Shown: positions 46,533-57,587, counted from the first letter of the stretch. The stretch: 64,000 nt of DNA from Agapanthus africanus (GCA_030015575.1 JASDDO010000006.1:321642361-321706360); one strand, 5' to 3'. Notes: generated from the sequence alone by a model not told the origin. Translations and numbers: made by a program.

Positions 46533-47220
46533 GCACTATACCCTACACTTCGGTGGTAGGATCTATAATGTATGTAATACTTTGTACAAGACCAGATGTA
46601 GATTACGCGCTTAGCGTTGTGAGCCGGTATCATTTGAACCCAGGTGAGAACCACTGGATAGCAGTGAAGCACATTCTCAAGTACCTAAGAAGGACTAACG
46701 AGATGTTCTTGGTATTCGAAAATAGAGACCTAAAGATCGAGTCTTTTATCGATTCAAGCTTCCATAGTGACAAGGATGGAAAAAGTCTGTCTCGGGTTTT
46801 GCGTTTACCCTCAACGGAGGGGCGGTGTTGTGGAGGAGTTCCAAACAGGATACCATCACAGACTTGATGATGGAGGCTGAATACATTGCTGCGAACGATG
46901 CCGCAAAAGAAGCGGTCTGGATGAAGAAGTTCATTTCTGAACTTCAGGTAGTTTCGTCCATTGTTGATCCGATGCCTTTATATTGCGATAACAATAGGGC
47001 TATATCTTTAGCGAAAGAACCACGATCCCATCAGAAATCCAAATACATCTTAAGACGGTATCACCTGATCAGGGAGATCATAGATTGCCAGGAGATCGAC
47101 ATCCGGAGAGTGGATACAAAAGAGAACACGGTGGATCCATTTACAAAGGTCATCCCTCAAGCACAGTTCGAGCGACCTTTTGAGATGTTGGGTATGCGGT
47201 ATGCCAGCAACTGGCCTTAG
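46529..47220 (+). pseudogene. Element F RNase H, one frameshift
   Basis: The first frame (46529-46867) has SVVGSIMYVILCTRPDVDYA, YHLNPGENHWIAVKHILKYL, ESFIDSSFHSDKDGK (catalytic Asp). A frameshift near 46780-46830 moves into 46825-47220: WRSSKQDTITDLMMEAEYIA (Glu), LYCDNNRAISLAKEPRSHQK (Asp), HLIREIIDCQEIDIRRVDTK, ending MLGMRYASNWP. It follows RT directly, overlapping its end by a few bases. A 40-bp duplication follows the stop. Confidence 0.87.
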
Positions 47221-47262
47221 AGCAGACGTTGGGTATTTGGTACGCCAATAACTGGCCTTTAG
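47187..47262 (+). repeat. Tandem duplication at the end of element F pol
   Basis: GTTGGGTATGCGGTATGCCA continuing GCAACTGGCCTTAG is followed at once by GTTGGGTATTTGGTACGCCA continuing ATAACTGGCCTTTAG. Confidence 0.75.
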
Positions 47263-47263
47263 T

Positions 47264-47276
47264 TCAATTGGAAGAT
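47264..47276 (+). other. Polypurine tract position of element F
   Basis: CAATTGGAAGAT lies before TGTTGG; a weak version of the AAGTGGGAGAT seen in element E. Confidence 0.7.
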
Positions 47277-49353
47277 TGTTGGATATGTATGCTCTAGAGG
47301 CCATTATTATATATGTATACATGTGGATGCTTGGGATATGTATGTACAGGACAATCTTGCTCGGTTATATAGTATATTATTTGAGTTGTCTTCATCAGGA
47401 TATGTGTATTTGTTTCTATTGATGTTTTATCCAGCTTGCACATATTGATAAAGACTTGATACAGTAGTATAGTATTATGGTTTGACTTTATCTTAACATG
47501 TACATATGTTATATATGTCGACCACATGTTGATAAAGCCCATAGGATCTTGCTTGACTACCAGCGATATGATGGCGATCATACTTGTAGGAGCTGGGTAG
47601 TCTATAAGCACATCCTTAAATATCCCTAGTCGCAGGAGTATCGATATCGGACATCGATAGTCCAGAGTAGACATGCGTGTATGTTTCTAGATCCCGACGA
47701 GGGGCGGTGGTTTCTCCCACAACCATTGGTGTGATCGCTTAAGAATGTATACGGGTGCTCACTGGTGGTGAGTACACTGGACGGACTCGCTGAGAACCTC
47801 TAGATGGTATTATACCTGTCGTCAGATAGCGGTTCTCTTATGACATGTGTATTGGTTAGTCTTTGGACCTGAGATCGTCATTTTTCTCGTGTAAGTTCCC
47901 ACTGTGCTTTGATAACTACCCTACCACGGCTCTACTGAGTCGTGCAAACAGGTTTTGGTTGGGTACAGTCCCGAGCCACATGGAGGCAGTGAGTGATTAT
48001 CTGGGATTCGTCTCTCTAGGTATTGGGAGTTGATATCACATTGTGTTCGTTTGGTCAGGAACATAAGATCTTGGCCAAGGCAGTTGGGATTTACTGATAG
48101 GTTGATCAGTAGTTTCCCGGATTGGTCCTGAGCCGAATCAGGACGAAGTATCGGGTTATTAGGGTCTGACGCTTACCACCCCTAGATCCGGTATGTTATA
48201 CTCTTAGACAAAGAGACTGGACTGTACGGATATTGTTATGGATAGGCTCAGTTGGGATCCGGATGAGTTTGCTCGTCGGCTTTCCTTTTCGACAAGTAAC
48301 CGAGTAGCCGTTACGTACAGCTTTTGCCGCTGACATGCTTGTGGTTATGGATTTATCCAGTGACGCACTACAGGCATACTGTCGAGTCTTTAGAGTCCCA
48401 TACAGAGAGTTTCTCTGCTTCAAGTGAAACGATGTAGAGGCTGTATGGTTTTACAGCAGGGTTCGATCACATACGTGTAATTGTGCACGTATGATGTTCG
48501 GGCGGATAATACTCGCGGGCTTTTGTTTAAGCCAGATCCTAGTATTATATTGTTGAATTATTTTCGTCTCTTTTGTATTCTTATTTTCGGATACGGATAC
48601 GGGTATGTATATACGGTGAGGGGTATTCTTTTAATTTGTTACAAGAGTGCTTCTAGAAGAAGACACATCATTATTTGTTTTAGCCATTTAGTTAAATGTT
48701 TAATGAGGTAGAGGGTGAGGTGTTATCATTCATTGAATGAAGCATGGCTAGTTGGTGACTCACTTAGTGAGTCATGGATTACTATTGAGGCAAGGTGGCA
48801 TCTAGATATTTTGGTAGAAAATATCTAGATATTTTGTGGTAAAGATATTTTTTGGAAAGCTTGCTTTATTAGTCACAAAACTTAGCCATTCTTCATTCTA
48901 TTATGCTCACTACAATACTCTCTCTCCTCCAAGCTCTCTTCTTCTTCCTCTTACCCTAACTTGTCTCATGAGTTGAGAATCCTAGGGATCAAGAGCCTAA
49001 ACAAATCATAATCACTCTCTACATCATCTAGGGCACTTAGATTAGCATACTAAGTAACCTAGTTATCTTGGTTTAAAGGTAGGAGCTCAAAGTAAACACT
49101 CTCGAGTGGATCATCTTTGACGTGGGGAAGCCACCAATCAAGCTCGAGCATGCTAACGGAGAGGAGTGAAGACCCGAAGGACTTGAGCGTCTTGGTATAC
49201 ACCCTTTTCATAGTAGATAGCTTGTTTAATTGCTAGTTAGGTTTATGGTAAATATGGTTTAGGGTTATTCTAGCGCTAAGTTTACATCGTTAGAAAAAAA
49301 TTTGTTCCGCACTCGGCCTCAGTTGATGGCCAGGACGTTAGCATAACCTTTCA
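47277..49353 (+). repeat. Element F 3' LTR
   Basis: It runs from TGTTGGATATGTATGCTC to CATAACCTTTCA and matches the 5' LTR throughout with scattered substitutions and small indels, for example near 48590 and 49150. Confidence 0.93.
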
Positions 49354-49358
49354 TTGAC
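49354..49358 (+). other. Right target-site duplication of element F (TTGAC)
   Basis: TTGAC follows the LTR end TTTCA. Its reverse, GTCAA, belongs to E's RT. Confidence 0.9.
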
Positions 49359-49361
49359 CGC

Positions 49362-50414
49362 TGATTAAAAGAATTTAAAAGTTAACCGCAATCAAGACGG
49401 TGTCGCTTTGCAGCTAGCCGGTTGAGCACAGGTCGATCCATAGGGAGACGGAGCGTTTTACGTTCTTGTCATAACGAGTTAATGCGCGTGGGCGGAATGT
49501 TCAAATCTAACCTATGTGTTATATGCAAAAGTAAAGCTTGTTAGGAATCGATAGGATATTGTAAGTTAATGGATTCCGTATTCAAGTACTTTGAGCCGAA
49601 TGTTCATATCAGAATTTTGCATTATTATATTCCCCTATCTTAATCATATTGCAAATAAATAGGTGCTTTTGATCCATGTCTGCTAAATAGTTGCAAGTTA
49701 CAGGTTCTCAGATTAATACAGTGAAATTTAGGAAAAAAACGTTACAAATGTGAGACTACGACCAACAAATAGATGAATCTGTATGATACCGCCTACTAGT
49801 TTAAGGAACAAATGAAGATCAATGAACAGTTCGATTGCACAAAGTACGAGGGCAGCACAAGATTTAAGACTTCTACGCGAAGCTAACGGTAAAAGTCCAC
49901 AAATTCTATACTGTTGGAAATCTGGAAGAAAGTAGAAAAGAATCTGGCGAACCAAGTGAAGAAAACAGAAGAAAAAGGTAACATCAAGTAATCCTGGAAA
50001 GATGAGACAGAGAACCCCCAAGATGACCGTGGATCCGCGGCCAAACATGGCATTCCGCCGCGGATCCGCGGCCGTGCTGTGCACGTGTCGGTGCCAATCC
50101 CCTTTGTTAACTATTACCCTAACACCTCTGTTCTTAATTAGGGCAAGGGCAGTAATAAGTAGAGTTTTATTTCCAAGCTAACCTAATCCTAACCCTAGCA
50201 AGGCTTTAATTCTAATTAAATTCAATCTTAGATTTTATAAAAATCAAAACCTACCAAAAATAGGACTTAACTCGTTAGAACAATTAGAAGAGAACACGTT
50301 TTCCCTGTGTACCGACCCGTACTCAATTGGCTAGCTACCAAGCGACACCGTTATTGATTGCGGTATTCTTAACTTTGATTTTAAAAAGCACACACGCAAA
50401 AGATCGATCAATCA
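49362..50414 (+). repeat. LTR-like segment with long inverted ends (possibly Athila-like)
   Basis: It begins TGATTAAAAG and ends GATCAATCA (TG...CA), followed 2 nt later by a gypsy-type primer-site sequence. About 110 bp at each end are inverted repeats (CCGCAATCAAGACGGTGTCG near 49388 against its reverse complement near 50345). The middle contains CCGCGGATCCGCGG palindromes near 50033-50070. No coding frame: 49728-50084 on the minus strand has no domain. Without a second LTR the call is tentative. Confidence 0.45.
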
Positions 50415-50416
50415 AA

Positions 50417-50434
50417 TGGTGTCGTTGCCGAGGA
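50417..50434 (+). other. Primer-site-like sequence of Athila/Tat type
   Basis: TGGTGTCGTTGCCGAGGA differs at two positions from TGGTGCCGTTGCCGGGGA, a form commonly seen at the start of Athila-type gypsy interiors. Confidence 0.5.
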
Positions 50435-50790
50435 TAGAGGTAGTTATTTTCTTTTTGTAATTTCGGGTTAATTAAAATTAAAAAAAAAATTATAAAAACT
50501 GAAAAACAAAAATATAAAAAAAATCATCTTGTTGTTTTTTATCTGCTTTTGTGCGAATTGTGTAGGAACGGAAGACGGACAGATTCTTTTTGAAATCCTA
50601 ATACATCGAAATGTACATCTTTTTGAAATCCTAATTAGATCTGAAAAGCACCCAGTGAACAAATCAACAAACAGAGGATCTGAACTGACAGAGGAAAACC
50701 ACAACAGAAAACAGAAAAATCTCAGAGGCCTGAACCAACTTACTCACCGCGGAATTGCGGCACTAAGAAGCAATTGGCGGCGGAACCGCG
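50435..50790 (+). other. Remnant interior after the primer-site-like sequence
   Basis: A-rich leader, then a frame (50529-50897) with VGTEDGQILFEILIHRNVHL. This could be a decayed gag start but is too weak to name. GC-palindromic motifs (ACCGCGGAATTGCGG) echo those of the preceding segment. Confidence 0.35.
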
Positions 50791-51049
50791 GTGGTCATTT
50801 TCGATGGAGGAAGACCGGCAGCCAAGTTCAGTCGAGGATGCCTCAAGGAGTTAGGGAAGATGGTAGAAGACTGAAGGACACGGTTCATTCGGTATAACCT
50901 TTTATCTCAGTAGCTAGTGTATCTTTTAATTAGCTAGTGTAGGTTTATAGTTCGATCTTGACAGGTTCTTTAGCGCCAAAGTTTTTTAAACGTCATTTTT
51001 GTTCCGCATAGGTCACGGTAGATGGCCAGGGCGCTATCGTAACCCAACA
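50791..51049 (+). repeat. 3' end of a copia-type LTR related to element F
   Basis: TCTTTAGCGCCAAAG, TTTTTGTTCCGCATAGG and GATGGCCAGGGCGCTATCGT match the last 150 bp of F's LTR (TCTAGCGCCAAAT, TTTGTTCCGCAAT, GATGGCCAGGGCGTTACCAT). Weaker similarity extends to about 50790. It ends AACCCAACA. Confidence 0.6.
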
Positions 51050-51300
51050 GTTACCGTATCTTGCCATTAATGAGTATATCTCACCATCAATGCAGATGTT
51101 ACGTATGGGCGAAACGGGCGGTGAAAATCTCACATTGGCTTGCCCTCAGGAGACCCCTATATAAACCCCTCCTCCAGGCGATTTAGGTAACTCGAACACA
51201 TTCCAATATGCCGCTACTCTTCCTGAATATTCCTCGGTACTTACTTGATTGTCGGAAGGTCTTACAGTGGTTTCCTATCCCGGGACTTCTTTTGCAGGTA
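51050..51300 (+). repeat. LTR-like fragment with TATA box, Tat-type
   Basis: CCATTAATGAGTATATCTCA, then CCCTATATAAACCCCTCC (TATA box about 51160-51169), and GTCGGAAGGTCTTACAG leading to CCCGGGACTTCTTTTGCAGG resemble the promoter and end of LTRs from Tat-type elements. Neither border is secure. Confidence 0.4.
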
Positions 51301-51898
51301 GCTCAATGTCAACCTCAACCAGCAAACTCATTTTGACCCATACGCTCAATCTTTCACAACAAATCTCATCCCTTTAGCCCCACTGGCCACAAGATCGATG
51401 AAGGACAACAACTGAGGGTGATCACGACCTCAGTTGAGAAACAAGGGAATCACCACCCTTTGGGGGCGAACCCAACACAGAAGAAGAAGAGCTTTCTCGA
51501 CTTTCTGAAGCCAAGGAAGACTCACTAGACTCGGTGTCAGAGGACGAGGCCCCATCACCGGAATCTACCCTAACTACATTTTCTACGAGATCAGAGGAAG
51601 ATATCTGACCTGATTCAAGAAAAGAAAATGCTGGCGAAGGGATTGTAAGTCGACCTACGAGCAGGAGCGCCGAGCAATCGGGAGATTGGAAATGCAAGGG
51701 AGCAGAAGTATTTGTTGAAAGCAGGGCACCCTTATTTATACCCTCAGTAATGACCCGACGGTCCCGGTGATGCCAAGTCGCGGCCAATCATGGGCAGCCT
51801 CCCTCTTACGCTGATCCGAACATCTGAAGCGACTTCTCACATCCACGCTCCAGATGCCGCCGCATGGCATGAGATCGACGGTCGATTCGTCGCCACTG
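51301..51898 (-). other. Unidentified insert with minus-strand TATA box and Ser-rich frame
   Basis: On the minus strand GAGGGTATAAATAAGGGTGC (about 51728-51748) looks like a promoter, followed by a frame within 51422-51787 rich in Ser and acidic residues (SSSDTESSESSLASESRESS). No known domain is seen. It breaks E's RT directly after QPEGFEV, and about 105 bp of E's RT are absent between this point and 49358. It could be the LTR or 5' end of an unrecognised element. Confidence 0.4.
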
Positions 51899-53494
51899 AC
51901 CTCGAAACCCTCTGGCTGTGTCATATAGACGTTCTCTTCTAAAGTACCGTTTAGAAAAGCCGCCTTGACGTCCATTTGCCATATTTCGTAGTCATGATAA
52001 GCAGCTATTGCAAGGATGATTCTGATTGAATTAAGTATCGCAACTGGAGAAAACGTTTCATCAAATTCCATACATGGTCTTTGACGGAAGCCTTATGCTA
52101 TAAGTCTAGCTTTGAAGGTCTTCACCTTTCCATCCGCACCAATCTTCTTTTTGAAGACCCATTTGCCTCCAATGGGATTTTACTCCTTCAGGAGCTTTCT
52201 CCAAAGTCTACACTTTATTGGAGTGTATCGAGTCAATTTCAGACTTTATGGTATCTATCTATTTCTGAGAGTCTTTACTCTCTATGGCTTGTCGATAAGT
52301 GATAGGCGCAATTTTCGATGTCACTATCAATGAGATACCCATAATATCTCTCGGATACTCTAGATTACCTACTAGATCGATGGAGCGATTCCGCTGGATC
52401 AGGTAATACTGAAGTCTCAGATTCAATTTGGTCTTCTGTGATTGCTTGTTCTTCTGGAACCTCTTCCAGTTCTACCGTACTCCCACTAATTTTTTCCAAG
52501 AAATTCGTTCTCTAAGAAGGTGACATGAGATAACAATACGTTGTTCCTTAGGGCATTAGAAGCTATACCCTTGCGAATGCATTGGGTATCTTATGAACTT
52601 GCAAAGTACGGATCGTGCCTCTAATTTTTCAGCATTCTGCTTTTTAATAAAAGCAGGACAGCCCCATATCTTAAGAAAATTAAGATTAGGTTTCTTGCCT
52701 TTCTATAACTCATATAGTGGCAAGACACCGATTTTGATGGAACCTGGTTCAGTATGTATGCAGCTGTCTCCAGTGCATACCCCCAGAATGAAAATGGTAA
52801 CTCAGTGTTACTGATCATGGATCGTAGCATATCTAATAGGTTACGATTCCTCCTTTTCGATATGCCATTATGATGTGGCGTGTAAAGTGGAGTAATCCGA
52901 GAAAGAATCTCAATCTCTTTTATATAACCAAAAAAAATATGTACTCAAATATTCACCTCCTCGATTTGATTGAAGAATCTTAATATTTTTCCCGTTTGGT
53001 TTTGCACTTCATTTTTATACTCTTTGAACTTCTCAAATGCTTCAGACTTATATTTCATCAAATATATGTGTCCGAAGCGTGAGCAGTCATCTGTAAAATT
53101 AATGAAGTAGGAGTATTCTTCTCTAACTTGTATAGATATTGGATCATATACATCACTATGTACTAGTCCTAAGAGTTCATCAACTCTTTATCCGCTTCCA
53201 CTAAACAGAGATTTATCTATCTTTCTTTCAAGACATGACTTACAATTATCATATGATTCGAAATCAAACGAATGTAGGTAACCATTCTTATGTAATTGCT
53301 TAAATCTTATCTCATTTATATGGCCAAGTCTATGGTGCCATAAAAGAGTTTCGTTCATCTCTGAACTTTTTCTTTTACGGATAGTGTATATTATAAATAT
53401 TAGCAAGATTTAATATATAATGACCATTAAATAAATTCCCAAAAACAACTAATTTGTTATTACAATAAATGTTCATAACACTATTGGACGTAAC
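51899..53494 (-). mobile_element. Element E, middle part (integrase and RT N-terminus)
   Basis: The frame order on the minus strand (pre-integrase, integrase, RT start) fits between 63810-64000 and 36201-39443. The right edge is G's target site GTAAC at 53490-53494, across which the protein text is continuous with 63810. Confidence 0.88.
51899..53494 (-). pseudogene. Element E integrase and RT N-terminus, with stops and altered catalytic residues
   Basis: From 53494: SNSVMNIYCNN, then the pre-integrase block (53188-53406) LLWHHRLGHINEIRFKQLHK, CKSCLERKIDKSL. In the core LVHSDVYDP keeps the first Asp, but the second reads QSNRGGEY (Asp to Asn) and the Glu site reads GISKRR (Glu to Lys); both are single G-to-A changes. 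SFWGYALETAAYILNQVPSK follows (52621-52830). RT starts at about 52090 with KARLIA-like decayed text, then MEFDETFSPVAILNSIRI, YEIWQMDVKAAFLNGTLEEN, and stops at QPEGFEV where foreign sequence begins. Confidence 0.85.
53490..53494 (+). other. Left target-site duplication of element G (GTAAC)
   Basis: GTAAC precedes TGTAACACCC and recurs at 63810-63814. Confidence 0.92.
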
Positions 53495-54165
53495 TGTAAC
53501 ACCCTAGTGCATTTACACTATATTTATTTGGGGTATTTCAAATCTTGCGATAAAATTCTTGATTATTATTGCTTTTGGGTTGCGGATAGTGCATTTAGCA
53601 ACTGTGCTTATTATCCGACCCGACCCGCAAGTTTGAAACCCACCATAATTCAAAATTATATCAAATATTTGCTAGTACAAACTATCCGTGCAAATCTAGA
53701 TATTATACATGTATAATATATTTTAGTATCCGCATATCTTTTAATAATAGAAAATAAAAACCAAATAATATATTTTTAATATCTAGCCTTGCATGTCATC
53801 ATACCCCATAGCATGTGGTTGCACCCATATATCGTGTTCATACCCTAATTGCTAAAACAGACTCGTTTTGATTGCTACGTATTTTTACGTAGATCCGTAC
53901 TCAGGGGTATACATTTTTATTGACGAGATATCACATTATGGTTTCAACTTTTACGTATATTCTCCATATTTAAAAACTAGATTTTTAGAAGGAACCCGGG
54001 TAATATTTGGAGTAATCTGGTATTATCTGTATAATCCTATATTATAATATTTTCATATAACTATAATATACAAACAGTTATTATATAATATATAATATAT
54101 TATATTAATTATAAAAATAAAAATCTCTTTCTCTCGTTCTCTGTCTCTCACTCATTCTCCCTCTA

Positions 54166-54167
<2 letters not shown>

Positions 54168-54202
<35 letters not shown>
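54168..54202. repeat. (CA)n microsatellite
   Basis: About 17 CA units in the G 5' LTR; the 3' LTR has only ACACACAT here. Confidence 0.95.
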
Positions 54203-54206
<4 letters not shown>

Positions 54207-54266
54207 TATATTTTATAATATAATTACTATAACCTACTCTCTCTCCCTTCTGTCTTTCTCTCTCTC

Positions 54267-54272
<6 letters not shown>

Positions 54273-54310
<38 letters not shown>
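54273..54310. repeat. (TA)n microsatellite
   Basis: About 18 TA units directly upstream of the TATA-like box; the 3' LTR has a TG run at the same place. Confidence 0.95.
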
Positions 54311-54312
<2 letters not shown>

Positions 54313-54313
54313 G

Positions 54314-54325
54314 ATTTATAAAACC
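54314..54325 (+). promoter_or_regulatory. Possible TATA box of element G
   Basis: ATTTATAAAACC is followed by CT-rich leader sequence; the 3' LTR keeps ATTTATAAAAAACC near 61807. Confidence 0.45.
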
Positions 54326-56355
54326 CTCACTTCACCTCTCTCTTTCTCCTTCCTCTATCTTTCTTCCTCATGTTGTGAGAAAGAACCCTACCCACGCCCA
54401 TGTCGTCGGCGATCTGTCTCCGCCCCCTCACCATCACTGCCCCCGTCGTCGTCACCACCACCTCGACCTCCTCTCCTTTTCTTCTTCTCCATTTCCCGAC
54501 CACCACCCTGCACAACCCCGACGCCAACCCAAGAAACCACACCCTATCGCCGGAGCCGTCGTCGTCGTCGCTTACCTCGCCCATCACCGCCACTTCCATC
54601 TTCTCCCTCCTCCTCGCCTCCCAACAACACCCTGGATCACCATCACTACACCTTTGTCACCTTTCCCGATCACCTCACAAACTCACAGCCAACGCCGATG
54701 CAGCACCTCGTCGTCGGCAATTGTCGCGCTCACCTCACCACCTTTCCTCTGTCCTCGCCACCCCAGAACCCAATATCAGCAACCACCCCACTTTTGTTGT
54801 TCTTCTTCTTCTTCTTTCTTCTTTTCTTTTTTTTCTTCTTTTCTTTTCTTGATTCTCCGATCGGCTCGCCGGAGTTGTGCGCGTCGCCGACGATCCAGAT
54901 GACCCATTCACCATCATCGTCTAGTCCAGTCACCATGTCACGTCACTGCTCAGCCAGGTTCAGTCCTACATGCGTAAGTTTGCATCACGACGTTATTCCG
55001 ACGCCGGACGTGCATCTATATCTCGACGTTTGATTCGATCATGCAAGTTTTAAACTTTTAACATGCTATGTTATTATATCGATAATTATATGAATAAGAA
55101 TAGTGTATGTGTTTTATTATTCAGCAATCATTGCAGATTTACAGTTTTACGGTATCCGTCTGTATCCGTACTAATAATAGCATATCTAGTTGCATGCCGG
55201 AACATCATGATATCACTATACTACTATATCAGTGTAATATGTTATTTAAATTGCATCATACATGGTTATGGACGTATAATGGTTATTACAGATAGATACA
55301 TATATATCCTGGCATCAGTTGTGTTACCATGTTTCGATATTGGTTATAGTTTTACATTTGGAATCTATTTTGGATAATATATATTACATGACATGTTCAC
55401 GAAACACTACCAGACTTGTTACTTGGATATTATTGCTAATGCCGACAATCCTGACTTGTTGTCTTGACGGACGTAACTTGTTGTCTATATAGACAAAACC
55501 TTTACCTGCTTGATCCTATGTTGGTATTAGATTCATATCATAAATACCTGACTTGAACACAAAACGTTGGGGGTAAGGGGAAATCAATAATGAAACCCGA
55601 CTTGTAACTCAACAGTTCGATACTTATACCGATCAGTCTTTACGGGTTCGGACGGCCCTGGAACGATGCTGTCGACATCATTCGTCTGTACATATTACCT
55701 GTTTACTGCTTAGCGGCACGTCTTGGATTCAGTCCGAGAGTCTTAACCGTGGTCCCAGGCATGCACGAGATACTATTGAGTTATATCGACGATTCCATTA
55801 AAAGACTTATAGAATAAATAACCTAGAAGCACAAACTTTAGGTTACACAGCACATACATACAGCTCACTATTTATATCTGTGTTTATCATTTATATACTA
55901 GTTTAATCATATCCTGGTATCGTTATTCTTTTGATAATATGACGTACCGACGCCTTGGTTTTGCATGACCTAGTTCCTCTATCTTTATCGCAGGTAGATC
56001 AAGAATACTTTAGCAATCAAACCGAGTAATGAGGAGCTAGCCATTTAGTTTATAGACTCTTAGTTTATTTATTTCAGCAGTTTTATTTTATTGATGTGAG
56101 CCCATATTGGGACGTGATTCAGATACTATTGTTTATTGGATCTTGATTCGTTTCCGCTGTATGCATTTTCTTGATTCTATTTACTATGGCAGATGGACAT
56201 GTATTAGCTATATTATTTATTTTACTGTTCTTGATATCCGATGGACAGCCGTAATGTGACTATGGAAGGATGATTCCTAGCCACATGTAGCATGGTTGGC
56301 TCTGTCACGTGCCGTAGTTACGTATCTTGGGAAGCTGGGCGTGACAGGGTTTGTT

Positions 56356-56368
56356 TGGTATCAAAACT
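56356..56368 (+). other. Primer binding site of element G, mutated
   Basis: TGGTATCAAAACT corresponds to TGGTATCAGAGCC with G-to-A type changes; it lies 9 nt after the LTR, as in A. Confidence 0.8.
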
Positions 56369-56395
56369 ATAAGATTTAGGGTTAGTCGGGTTTGG

Positions 56396-56414
56396 TTCTT
56401 TTGTAGTTGGGTAT
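56396..56414 (+). repeat. Leader copy of the motif shared with the 3' LTR junction
   Basis: TTCTTTTGTAGTTGGGTAT here is identical to 61000-61018, directly before the 3' LTR. Confidence 0.9.
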
Positions 56415-56560
56415 TAAACCCAATACACTAACCAGGAAACCCGGAATTAGGAATATGTCCTGCTACATTACTATCTTTCCAGTCTTGAATCTATAGCTAT
56501 CTTGTTTATTGAATCCTGTTTACTGTTACTAATCCTCTTCAGTGTCTTGGCTTCAGAATC

Positions 56561-57545
56561 ATGGCGGATAGAGATTTGCGGTCATACCAGAGGCATGTTG
56601 ATGACGCCGCATTGCTTAGAGTTATACGTGATATGCTGGAAAACCAGAAGCGGCAAATTGAACTGAATTAGCGGCGGGCTGAGGTTTTTCTGGAGGGTCT
56701 GCGAACGGTTCAGCAGTTCGTAGTTGCAGTAGCATACATGCCAGCACAGCATGAGAGCACCATGGTGGACTGTAGAAAGCTCGGTCCATCCACATTTACA
56801 GGATTGGAGGATCCATTGCCAGCGGAGCAGTGGCTAGTTAATACAGAGAATATGCTAGTCGCCGCACAGATTCCAGATGAGAAAAGGGTGGATGTAGTAT
56901 GCATCCAATTGGTAGATTACATTCGTGAGTGGTGGCTTATAGGGGAGACTCGTCTGTCCAAGCCGATCAGTTGGGCAACGTTTTCGCGGAGTTTCTTGGA
57001 GAAATTCTTTCCGCAGTTTGCTTGGGAGGAAATAGAATAGAAGTTTATGCGGTTGAGTCCACCCGGCTCAGTCGATTTGCAGGACCTTTGGTTGCAATGA
57101 GGTAGATAGGGCATGGAGGTTTATGCGTAGCTTTGATATGGAGATTCAGAGACATCTCATATCTCTATGATTAACCACTTTTTCCCATGTTCTTAAGACG
57201 GCCAGAGAGCAGCAGAGTTTATCGGTGAAAGCGAAGGGTACACAACAGCAAGCAGTTATGGTGCGGAAGCCGGCATTTACGCCATACAGATCTCCTGTAC
57301 GCAGAAGCATTCCGGTAAACAAGCGAGGCATTATACCCATGAAGAAGCCCGTTGTATCCGATCAGAAAAGAAGTGTGATTTATGACTTTTGCCATCTACC
57401 CGGACATCTACAGAAAGAATGTCGAAGGAGGCTTGGACTCTGTCTAGTTTGTGGATCAGCTGACCATATCATCAGTGCTTGCCCTTCAAAGCTACGATTG
57501 AGAGACGATATTCAGAAACCACCCCAGAAGCAGATTCATGGGTAG
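56561..57545 (+). pseudogene. Element G gag with zinc knuckles, stops
   Basis: It starts at the ATG at 56561 (MADRDLRSYQRHVDDAAL). A stop at 56669 (QIELN then TAG) and another at 57038 interrupt it. The capsid-type region (56738-57040) has GPSTFTGLEDPLPAEQWLVN, WWLIGETRLSKPISWATFSR, FLEKFFPQFAWEE. A frame at 57225-57545 holds DFCHLPGHLQKEC and a complete CCHC knuckle CLVCGSADHIISAC. Gag normally forms the particle and binds the genomic RNA. The order and size match Tekay elements, but the frame is broken. Confidence 0.88.
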
Positions 57546-57587
57546 AAGCTGATCACTAAGAGGCCTAATCAAGCACGGGCCTTCACC

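Larger units (their letters stand above)
39444..49353 (+). mobile_element. Element F: Ty1/copia retrotransposon, complete but decayed
   Basis: A 9.9-kb element with perfect 5-bp TSDs, LTRs of 2,095 and 2,077 bp, an adjacent initiator-Met PBS and pol in copia order: protease, integrase, RT, RNase H. Over the first 135 LTR bases I count nine differences. Gag is nearly gone and pol has stops and frameshifts. A long 5' leader (over 2 kb) precedes the gag remnant. It interrupts RT of E, a diverged relative. Confidence 0.93.
53495..56346 (+). repeat. Element G 5' LTR (2,852 bp)
   Basis: It runs from TGTAACACCCTAGTGC to GAAGCTGGGCGTGACA. CA and TA microsatellites (54168-54202, 54273-54310) precede a TATA-like TTTATAAAACC and a C-rich segment (54330-55030) with long low-complexity frames. 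The 3' part shares GCACGTCTTGGATTCAG-type blocks with A. No host gene. Confidence 0.93.

Noticed and set aside
49366..50390. Miniature DNA transposon with terminal inverted repeats as the primary call
   Set aside because: No clear 8-10 bp target duplication at the borders, and TG...CA ends with an adjacent primer-site-like sequence favour an LTR; kept as an alternative.
54311..55033. 240-codon frame rich in Ser, Pro and Arg as a host gene
   Set aside because: It lies inside the G 5' LTR, is low complexity, and the 3' LTR copy breaks it with indels.
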